64,000 nucleotides of DNA from JAJFUE01 sp041687335 (GTDB taxonomy: Bacteria; Sumerlaeota; Sumerlaeia; MVZB01), in the NCBI GenBank assembly GCA_041687335.1, contig JAWLCE010000007.1, positions 1 through 64,000 of the forward strand. The letters run 5' to 3'. This document shows positions 1-7,187 of this stretch, piece by piece. Both the position numbers and the translations under genes were made by a program. The notes beneath the pieces are model-generated. The model made no database searches, was not told where the DNA came from, and saw only the letters and a list, made by a program, of their open reading frames with translations. Each line of letters opens with the position of its first letter. The first letter of the stretch is position 1.

Positions 1-884
1 AGGCCGTTGCGGCGCAGCCGATCCTGCACCCGCCGCCAGATCCCCTCGTCGACGATCGCCGGGTGTTCGCCGTCGTAGATCGCGCCTTTGTAATCCACCT
101 TGCCGATGTAGATGATGTTGGTCAGCAGGCCGAACAGGTTGTTCTTGTTGAAGGGGTGGCCGCCGCGCTCGATGCCTTTTTTGGAGGTCCAGAGCTTGGT
201 GACCATCCCGCGGCGTGCGAGCTCCTGCGCCGTCGTGACGAGCCCCTGCTCCTGCAGGTAGACCTCGAAGATCTCACGCACCTGGGCGGCCTCAGGTTCG
301 TTAACCAGCAGCCGGCCGCCGCGCGGGTCGACGTCGTAGCCGAGCACCGGCGAGCCGCCGACCCACTTGCCCTTGCGCCGGGCGGCCGACATCTTGTCGC
401 GCGTGCGCTCGGTGATGATCTCGCGCTCGAACTGCCCGAAGGAAAGCAGGATGTTGAGCGTCAGGCGGCCCATCGAGTTGGTGGTGTTGAACTGCTGCGT
501 CACCGAAACGAAGGAGACGTTACGGCGGTCGAGGATCTCCATGATGCGCGCAAAATCGGTCAGCGAGCGGCTGAGCCGGTCGACCTTGTAGACGATGAGG
601 CAGTCGATCAGGCCGGCGTCGGCGTCGGCCATCAGCCGCTTGAGCGCCGGGCGTTCCATGTTACCGCCCGAGAAGCCGCCGTCGTCATAGCGCTCGGGCA
701 GCAGCGTCCAACCTTCGAGCCGCTGGCTGGCGATGTAGGCCTCGGCGGATTCGCGCTGGGCGTCGAGCGAGTTGAACTCCTGGTCCAGCCCCTCTTCAGT
801 GGACTTGCGGGTGTAGATCGCGCAGCGGATGACGCGCGGCGCCTTGGCTTCGGAAGCTGGTTCTCGATCGAGTCTGGTGCTCAA
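1..884 (-). CDS. Large serine recombinase, copy 1 (3' end outside window)
   Basis: The minus strand is open from a TTG at 882-884 to the window edge, with GAGGAAAAGAAG just upstream as ribosome site. It starts with a resolvase catalytic domain: YTRKSTEEG carries the nucleophilic Ser, followed by VYKVDRLSRS and QFEREIITERTRDK. A recombinase domain follows (KGKWVGGSPVLGYDVD to YDGEHPAIVDEGIW). The Zn-ribbon and coiled-coil end seen in the second copy (10517-12139) would lie left of the window. The two copies are nearly identical by eye over about 880 bases. This copy has CAG where the other has TAG, and an intact FERE helix motif where the other has FECE, so it is the better candidate for an active enzyme. 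In the other copy DUF2924 overlaps this start; here that gene is absent and a RecD2 fragment lies there instead. Confidence 0.85.
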   Translation of the reverse strand, partial: MSTRLDREPASEAKAPRVIRCAIYTRKSTEEGLDQEFNSLDAQRESAEAYIASQRLEGWTLLPERYDDGGFSGGNMERPALKRLMADADAGLIDCLIVYKVDRLSRSLTDFARIMEILDRRNVSFVSVTQQFNTTNSMGRLTLNILLSFGQFEREIITERTRDKMSAARRKGKWVGGSPVLGYDVDPRGGRLLVNEPEAAQVREIFEVYLQEQGLVTTAQELARRGMVTKLWTSKKGIERGGHPFNKNNLFGLLTNIIYIGKVDYKGAIYDGEHPAIVDEGIWRRVQDRLRRNG

Positions 885-902
885 CTTCTTTTCCTCTTTC
901 TC

Positions 903-1352
903 AAGGTGATCCAGACGCGCAACAACTATGACCTGGGCGTGATGAACGGCACCGTCGGCTTCGTGAAAGAGGTCTCGGACGGGGCTCACGTGTTCAGTTT
1001 CGACGGGGAGGAGATCGTGCTGCGGAAGGGGGATGAGGGACTCGGCGACATTCAGCTGGCCTACGCGATCTCGATTCACAAGGCCCAGGGCAGCGAGTTC
1101 CCCTGCGCCATTGTCGTGATCCACAAGTCGCACTCGTTCATGCACCACCGCAACCTGTTCTACACCGGCGTCACCCGGGCCCAGCAGTCGGCGATCATCC
1201 TCGGCGACCGCTGGGGCGTGCGCAACTGCGCCGAGAAGGTGCAGGTCGACAGTCGCAAAACTTTCCTGTCGCAGTCGTTGCGGATCGCCAGCTCGATCCG
1301 GTCGTCAAGCTGGCTTGCGTTTGAGGACCTCGTGCCTGCGGCGAGAGGTTGA
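903..1352 (+). pseudogene. recD2: RecD2-type ATP-dependent DNA helicase, C-terminal fragment
   Basis: About 150 residues match the end of RecD2/UvrD-like 1B helicases: KVIQTRNNYDL-GVMNG, then LAYAISIHKAQGSEFP (helicase motif V) and FYTGVTRAQ (motif VI, with the arginine finger). The N-terminal OB-like region, Walker A and Walker B are missing. The homology starts abruptly at about 903, exactly where identity between the two recombinase copies ends. The frame is open further left only because it reads through the antisense of the recombinase, so a naive ORF gives a false fusion. It ends 9 bases before the primase-like gene, so the two may once have been co-transcribed. Truncation by the neighbouring recombinase module is inferred. 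Confidence 0.8.
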
Positions 1353-1361
1353 TCCTCAGCT

Positions 1362-2645
1362 ATGGCACGTATCAGGGATGAACACATCGAGCGCGCTCGG
1401 CAAGTTCCGGTCCGATCCGTCTGGCTGCGGCTGGGGCTGCCGGATGTGCGCGAGGGGGCCGCGTTCTCGTCGCCGTTCCGCGAAGATCGCAAGCCCTCAT
1501 GCCAACTGGGCGGCGACAAGAACATCTTCTTTGACTACGGCACCGGTGAGAATCTTGATCCAATCGCCTTGGTCAGGAAGGTCCGCGGCTGCATGTTCAA
1601 GGAGGCGGTGGCGTTCGTGCTGAATCGCCCGATCGAGGCTCTGCTCGACCGGCAACAGCAGGTCATTACCACGACTGCGGGCGGAGGTTCTCCGCCCCAG
1701 CAGGCGGCATCGGGCGGAGGTTTTCCTCTCGATGCCATCGAGCAACTGGCTCAGGTGCGCAGTTGGAGGCCTGAGGCTATTCGAGCCCTGGGCGCGGAGT
1801 CCCGCAACGCTCAGGCGCCGCGGGAGGTGCACTTCCCGATGCGGGACGGCACGGGAGCCGTCGTCGGGTTTCGGCGACGGCGTAGCGACGGCAGGCCTTT
1901 TAGCAACGGCAACAAGGTGCTGTCGGTCAAGGATAGTGATAGTTCCCTGATGTGTCCTTGGCCCTTGCCGGAGCAGGGACCGGTGTTGGTGGTTGAAGGC
2001 GAGGCGGATGCGTGTGCGGCTCTGTCGGCGGGTTTCGCCGCAGTGGTCGCGACGCCCGGGTGTAGCGTCCCCAGGAAGGCCATCTCAGCCCTCCAGAAGA
2101 TTCTCGCCCGGCGCGAGGTCGTGCTGTTCCCCGACCCCGACGAGTATGGGCGCAAATGGCTGGAGCGAGTGGGGCGGGCATTGGGCAACGCTCGCTGCGC
2201 GGTGCGGTTTGCGCCGGCGGATGACTTGGACCTCGACAAGCGCCTGCGCCGGGAGAAGAACCCTCAGGAGGCGCTGGCGGCGCTCGTGCGTGACGCCTCG
2301 CCGTTCATCATCCGAGACAATGAGAAGGGGGCGCCGCGGCTCCAGAGCAATCTCACGCCGCTGATCCTGCCCAACGAGGCCCACGGGGAGCGTCTCAGCG
2401 ACACGGCGCGGGTGCTGTTCCCGATCCTGGCGCCCAAGCATGTGTGCTTTCAGCGCGGCGGCAAGATGGTGGAGATTGCCAACCTGGACGGCGAGCAGGC
2501 CCTGTGCATCCTGAACGCGGACGCCTTCCGCTCGCGCATCGAGCGCCACTTCGAGGTCGTCGTCTACCGGGCCGGGCCCAACGACAGCCTGGTCCTCAAG
2601 CCGACGGTCTGCCCCGGCGAGCCAACCAAATCAGCCCCCTTTTGA
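1362..2645 (+). CDS. Primase-like protein with degenerate zinc domain and TOPRIM, truncated C-terminus
   Basis: 427 residues. The N-terminus (about 10-85) has the outline of a CHC2 primase domain (SPFREDRKPSCQL, FDYGTGENLDPIALV) but lacks the Cys/His zinc ligands. A TOPRIM domain follows at about 205-290: VLVVEGEADACAALSAG holds the catalytic Glu and LFPDPDEYGRKW the Asp cluster. The remainder (about 320-425) resembles the start of the linker/helicase part of phage- or plasmid-type primases and stops abruptly after LKPTVCPGE, so the helicase half is missing. It lies directly behind the RecD2 fragment, consistent with remains of a replicative mobile element. Function as an RNA primase is inferred from the fold only. 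The start has only a weak GAGAGG upstream. Confidence 0.6.
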   Translation: MARIRDEHIERARQVPVRSVWLRLGLPDVREGAAFSSPFREDRKPSCQLGGDKNIFFDYGTGENLDPIALVRKVRGCMFKEAVAFVLNRPIEALLDRQQQVITTTAGGGSPPQQAASGGGFPLDAIEQLAQVRSWRPEAIRALGAESRNAQAPREVHFPMRDGTGAVVGFRRRRSDGRPFSNGNKVLSVKDSDSSLMCPWPLPEQGPVLVVEGEADACAALSAGFAAVVATPGCSVPRKAISALQKILARREVVLFPDPDEYGRKWLERVGRALGNARCAVRFAPADDLDLDKRLRREKNPQEALAALVRDASPFIIRDNEKGAPRLQSNLTPLILPNEAHGERLSDTARVLFPILAPKHVCFQRGGKMVEIANLDGEQALCILNADAFRSRIERHFEVVVYRAGPNDSLVLKPTVCPGEPTKSAPF

Positions 2646-2667
2646 GGGAGCTTTTTCGTTAACAGCT

Positions 2668-2692
2668 CGCCCGCCGGCGGGCGATTTTTTTT
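2668..2692 (+). terminator. Intrinsic terminator after primase-like gene
   Basis: A 16-base perfect palindrome (CGCCCGCCGGCGGGCG, 2668-2683) is followed by A and a run of eight T. A weaker hairpin plus five T overlaps the stop codon just upstream (about 2632-2655). Confidence 0.85.
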
Positions 2693-3140
2693 GTGCCGCT
2701 ACCGCGCGTTGATTCTAAAGGATTTGCCGAGATGGGGCGCTCTCTAGTGCTCTCCGAACCTCGCGGCACCCGCGGCCGGCGCCGCCCCAAAACCCGCCCT
2801 CGACAGCCAAAAACCGACGTTTGCCCTCGCCGCCCTCTCCCAACCGCCTCGAAACTGGCGACCCTCTGGCTAACATGCCCGTACAGATTTAACAGATGAC
2901 AACTCTTCGCTAGCCCCAAAGCCAACCCCACCGCCCCCGCGCGCCAACCCCAACCATCTCAACGCCCACGCGATTTCCGCTGTTAATCCGCCGGTCGCAT
3001 TTTCGGGCACCCATAGCCAACCTGACAAAATGTCGTTTTGGGGGGCAGAGAGTACGCCTGGGGGCCCAAGGAAAAACGCTTCGAAATCCTGTGGTTTTGG
3101 AGAAATGTGTTGATTGGAACTCAATAGGTTTCTACGCAAA
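2693..3140. other. Intergenic, no gene recognised
   Basis: About 450 bases. Short ORFs on both strands have low-complexity Arg/Pro-rich translations and no ribosome site. No gene or RNA is seen. It separates the mobile-element remnants from the first secreted-protein gene. Confidence 0.5.
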
Positions 3141-3180
3141 GCTGCCGTTGCAGTATTGGATGATCATCTGCAACGGCAGC
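3141..3180 (-). terminator. Strong hairpin downstream of the propeller-repeat gene
   Basis: Perfect 13-base arms (GCTGCCGTTGCAG at 3141-3153, its complement at 3168-3180) with a 14-base loop, 30 bases past the stop of the minus-strand gene. There is only a short T stretch after it, so termination is likely but not certain. Confidence 0.55.
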
Positions 3181-3210
3181 GGCCGGATTCAGCGGAGGTG
3201 ATTCGCCTGC

Positions 3211-6200
3211 TCAGTCGTAGAGCATCCAGCTTTCGGGCCTGGCGGAGTTGCGCGAGGCGAGCCCTTCTATGGTAAACAGCCCGCTATCGCCGAACAGGGA
3301 CGGGTTCCATGTGCTGACGGCGCGGATGTGATAGTTGTCGCCGCTGGTCACCCACGGCACCGTCAACCAGGTGAGCGCCTCGCCGGCCGGATCCCAGTCG
3401 CTGCGCAGGGTGGTCACCATGCGCTCGCCGCGCCACAGCTCGAGCGCGACGGCAGTGCCGGCCGTGGCGACGCCGCTGCGCCAGTAAACGAACTCAGGCG
3501 TGCCGCTGCGCCAGAGTTCCCCGCCGCGCGGCCAGCGCACGCGCACCGCTCCGCCGGTGATCGTGAACTCGCCGGAGAAGGCCGACCACTGCGGATCAAG
3601 CCAGCTGATTGCGCGGATGCGGTAGTCATCGGCCTCGGGCACGGGCGGAAGATAAATGCTGGTGGTGGCATCCCCGCCCCCCGCCTGCCAGCCCTGCCCC
3701 AGGTCAAGCAACCAGCGGTCACCCTTCCAAAGCTCCAGCCGCACCGACTCGCCAGCCATGGACACATCAGTCCACCATTGCACATCGATTAGCGAGTCAC
3801 TTTCCAATATGTCATTGCTAAGGGGGGTCTTGATGCGCATCGGATAGTAGGACTCATATGTCAGGTAGGTACTCCAAATATCGCTGGTGAGCTTAAACGT
3901 CTCCCCCTCAATCAGGGAAGGCAGGGAGTTAAAGGGGTGCGCCAGCGAGAAGCCAGCGCCTGCGGAACTGGTTGAGTAACTACCAACATGGATGGCTGAA
4001 TCTACCTGCCAGGCGAGCCAGTAGTCGTTTACCGGCAAAATGAGCTGGGTTGGAGTTCCCTGCGCAATGGGTATGCTTAACCAATCCTCCTGGGTTTTAT
4101 TCTCGAGTGGCGGCGACTGCCAGAGCAGGGTCGGGCTGACGCCTCCTCTGTATATTCCCAGGCGCACGCTTCCTCCTGCCTGATGGGAGTAGAAATGAAC
4201 TGTCTCAATTGCCGCCCATTCGGGCAGTGATAACCTTGTCCCTCGGAGCACCTGTGAATCTAGCGCGAGCTTATAAAGCCCCCCAGGCTGTGTAGCCGTG
4301 GAAAAATAAGCATAACCATGCAATGGATCGATGACAGCTCCGAATGGACTCCAATGGCCGGATGGCATCAGGATCGAGCCCAGACGCGCCGGCGGTTCAT
4401 CGTCCCTGCCCAATGCCACTTTGACGACTTCGCAGGGGTCGCTGCCGACACCGAAGTAAGCAACACCGGCGGATGGATCAATGACGGCAGACCGCGCGTT
4501 CCATTCGCCGCTTTCAAGCGTGACGGCTCCGATTCGTGTAGGCGGACTGGATCCCGCGCCCAAAGCAATCTTGACAACTCTCGCAGGGCTCGTCTGCGTT
4601 CCGAAGTAGGAGTAGCCTGCCTCTGGGTCGATGACCCCACATGTGGGGGTCTCCTCTCCAGACCCAAGTTGAACTGACCCAACGCGTATTGGAGGTTGGT
4701 CATTATCCCCAAATGCAACCTTGACGATATGGTCCTTCGTGCCGAAGAAAGCGTGGCCGCCCACCTCATCAATCACCGCGGAACTTACACTATTCTCACC
4801 GCTGTTAAATGTGACTGACCCGATGCGTGTGGGTGGTTCATCGCCTTCGCCCATGGCCACTTTAACAACTCGTCCAGGAGCAGTTGTGGTTCCAAAAAAG
4901 GCATGACCCGTTGCACGGTCCAGCACCGCGCAGGTAAGACGACTCTCTCCCATTGGGAGCCAGATAGCGCCGATGCGGACCGGTGGCTGATCATTATCCC
5001 CCAACGCGACCTTAATAACATGCGCAGGATTGCTGTAGGTCCCGAAAAGGGCATATCCAGCTTCTGGATCAATGACCGCGCAGCGAAGGCTCGTCTCGGA
5101 CGTATTTAGCGTGATACCTCCGACTCTTCGGGGGGGATCATCCCCCTCCCCCAGGAAGAATTTCACAACCCTGTTTGAAGTACCAAACCAGGCATAGTTG
5201 AACGACGGGTCAATCACGCCTGCATATAGCTCATGCTCTCCCCGTGGAAGCAGCAGTCTGCTGACAATGGTTGACAGGTCGCTGTCGGATCCCAGCGCCA
5301 CCTTGACGTATCTTCCAGCGGCGTCGTAACCATGCTCATTGCTCTGTGAAGTTGCAAAGAAGGCATATCCGGTCGCGGGAGAGATGCTGGCCGTTTTGAC
5401 AAAACCATCATCAGGGCTGAAGGTGGTGCTGCCGATCCGGATGGGGGCGTCATCGGCCTTCCCCAACGCCACTTTGACCACCCGCCCCGGTTTTGAGGTC
5501 GTGCTGAACCATGCCAAACCAGAAGCCGAATCTATGAGTGCATCATGTAACCCAGTTTCACCGTCAGCAAGCGTAACCGCGCCAACACGATAGGGCGGAG
5601 CCTCGCCGTTACCCAGCGCGACTTTGATCACTCGTCCCGGCACCGTGGAGGTGCCAAACCATGCATAACCCGCAGCGGCGTCAATAATGGCGCTATGGAG
5701 AACATTTTCACCAGATGAAAGAGTCACCGCTCCAATCCGTACTGGTGGATTGTCTCCCTCGCCGAGCGCAATTTTGACGACCCGGCCGGGCCATGTTTCC
5801 GTCCCGAACCACGCATGACCCGAGGCTGGATCAATGACGCCACTTTTGGGGACGGATTCCTCGTTTGCAAACGTGACTGAACCGACACGAGTTGGGATTG
5901 AATCTCCCTCCCCTAGCCGCACCTTCATCACTTGCCCCAAAGTGTTGTGGGTACCCGTGGGGATAATGAAGGTTCCGAAATATCCGTAACCCGCTGTTGG
6001 ATCGATCAAGGCGCAGGATATACGATTATCATTCTCTCCTAAGACAAGCGCCCCAATACGAGTCGGTGGGGCATCGCCCTCACCCAGCGCAACCTTCACG
6101 ATTCGAAAAGGTATGATTGATGTGCAAAAATAGGCATATCCAGCATCCGGATCAATGAGAGCCGTGTGAAGATCATGCTCATCAGGGCCCAGTTCAAGCG

Positions 6201-6849
6201 ACGCAACCAGAACCGGCGCGGCATCGCCGTCTCCCAGCGCAACCTTGAGAACTCGCCCAGGATAGCTCCTTGTTCCAAGATATGCGTAACCTGCTTCAGC
6301 ATGAATCACCGCGCAGCCGATATTATCCTCGACCGGCAGCCGCGAATCACTGACAAGTCTCATCCCCCCATCCGCATAATCAGTCGTGCCGACGGTGTTG
6401 TTGCCGGCGATTGGGTCGCTGAAGACGAGCGAGCGGTCGGTGAAGGTGTGGCCTGTAGCGTCGGTGACGGTCAGCTCGATCTGGTAGTAATCCTCGACCA
6501 GATCGGCCGCGGTCCATTCGGCCTGGTAGAGGGCAAACGTGCCGACCGCCTCGCCGGTGGACGCCGCGAGCGGGCTCATCGATCGCTGCGCGGCAGTCAG
6601 GGGAAAGACTGCAACCGGAGCGCCTTCGGGCGCTGCGCCGACGCGGCTGATCCGTGCCTCGACGGCGGCCACGCCGGCAGCGGCCTTGACCACCGCCTGG
6701 ATCGTCAGCTTCTCCCCGTTCTTGACCGATGGGGCCGATAGCGTCGGAATGATATGGATCCGACCGTCTCCAGAGCCGATGGGCTCATTCGCCGCGGAAA
6801 ATTGGATCATGGCAATGAGGCACAACGTAACCGTCAGCAGTCGGCGCAT
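3211..6849 (-). CDS. Secreted protein with 14 tandem propeller-like repeats and C-terminal Ig-like domains
   Basis: About 1212 residues from the ATG at 6847-6849, which has GGAG seven bases upstream and opens a signal peptide (RRLLTVTLCLIAMIQFSAAN). An in-frame extension to 7047 lacks a signal and is ignored. After an N-terminal beta domain, roughly residues 180-870 hold 14 repeats of about 50 residues. Their consensus is GYAYFGT-x(3)-PGRVVKVALGEGD-x-PPTRIG-x-V-x-L-x(6)-ENSAVIDP. This is a YVTN/NHL-like blade pattern, and 14 blades would suit two seven-bladed propellers. A jelly-roll-like segment follows, then two related Ig-like domains (about 1000-1100 and 1105-1200), each with V-x-LELW-x-G-x-R and YRIRA/YHIRA, as in Kre9/KNH-like Ig folds. 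It is probably extracellular; ligand unknown. Confidence 0.8.
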   Translation of the reverse strand: MRRLLTVTLCLIAMIQFSAANEPIGSGDGRIHIIPTLSAPSVKNGEKLTIQAVVKAAAGVAAVEARISRVGAAPEGAPVAVFPLTAAQRSMSPLAASTGEAVGTFALYQAEWTAADLVEDYYQIELTVTDATGHTFTDRSLVFSDPIAGNNTVGTTDYADGGMRLVSDSRLPVEDNIGCAVIHAEAGYAYLGTRSYPGRVLKVALGDGDAAPVLVASLELGPDEHDLHTALIDPDAGYAYFCTSIIPFRIVKVALGEGDAPPTRIGALVLGENDNRISCALIDPTAGYGYFGTFIIPTGTHNTLGQVMKVRLGEGDSIPTRVGSVTFANEESVPKSGVIDPASGHAWFGTETWPGRVVKIALGEGDNPPVRIGAVTLSSGENVLHSAIIDAAAGYAWFGTSTVPGRVIKVALGNGEAPPYRVGAVTLADGETGLHDALIDSASGLAWFSTTSKPGRVVKVALGKADDAPIRIGSTTFSPDDGFVKTASISPATGYAFFATSQSNEHGYDAAGRYVKVALGSDSDLSTIVSRLLLPRGEHELYAGVIDPSFNYAWFGTSNRVVKFFLGEGDDPPRRVGGITLNTSETSLRCAVIDPEAGYALFGTYSNPAHVIKVALGDNDQPPVRIGAIWLPMGESRLTCAVLDRATGHAFFGTTTAPGRVVKVAMGEGDEPPTRIGSVTFNSGENSVSSAVIDEVGGHAFFGTKDHIVKVAFGDNDQPPIRVGSVQLGSGEETPTCGVIDPEAGYSYFGTQTSPARVVKIALGAGSSPPTRIGAVTLESGEWNARSAVIDPSAGVAYFGVGSDPCEVVKVALGRDDEPPARLGSILMPSGHWSPFGAVIDPLHGYAYFSTATQPGGLYKLALDSQVLRGTRLSLPEWAAIETVHFYSHQAGGSVRLGIYRGGVSPTLLWQSPPLENKTQEDWLSIPIAQGTPTQLILPVNDYWLAWQVDSAIHVGSYSTSSAGAGFSLAHPFNSLPSLIEGETFKLTSDIWSTYLTYESYYPMRIKTPLSNDILESDSLIDVQWWTDVSMAGESVRLELWKGDRWLLDLGQGWQAGGGDATTSIYLPPVPEADDYRIRAISWLDPQWSAFSGEFTITGGAVRVRWPRGGELWRSGTPEFVYWRSGVATAGTAVALELWRGERMVTTLRSDWDPAGEALTWLTVPWVTSGDNYHIRAVSTWNPSLFGDSGLFTIEGLASRNSARPESWMLYD

Positions 6850-7187
6850 GAGTGGACTCCCAACTCCGGTGGCTTGGTAGGATGCATAGCGGAGTCTGCG
6901 GCGAAAAAAACCGCTGCTTTCCTTGCAGTTAGAATATGCAGCTCGAGTTGGCAACAGGCAAGATTTTTCGATGTAGTGTCTTGAAGCGAGGCAGGACAGG
7001 TGTGGTGGCATTATCCAACGGCCAAACTGCCGAACAGTATGACGCAATACTCATGTGTGGTGTCACTCAAGGCAGTGCCATGATTGCTCCAAACAAATTC
7101 TGATATACACTATTTGGTTGTAACTCTGTTTGCGGCGGAATAGGATTTCTTGGTTGTCCAAGCCTGTTCAAATAATCCAGGGGGTGC
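6850..7187. other. Divergent promoter region
   Basis: This gap of about 340 bases separates two divergently transcribed secreted-protein genes. It is more AT-rich around 7080-7180, as expected for promoters. I could not assign -35/-10 boxes or an operator with confidence. Confidence 0.4.

Noticed and set aside
63..902. Plus-strand extension of the RecD2 fragment into a 429-residue ORF
   Set aside because: It reads the antisense of the recombinase catalytic domain; only 903-1352 has helicase homology.
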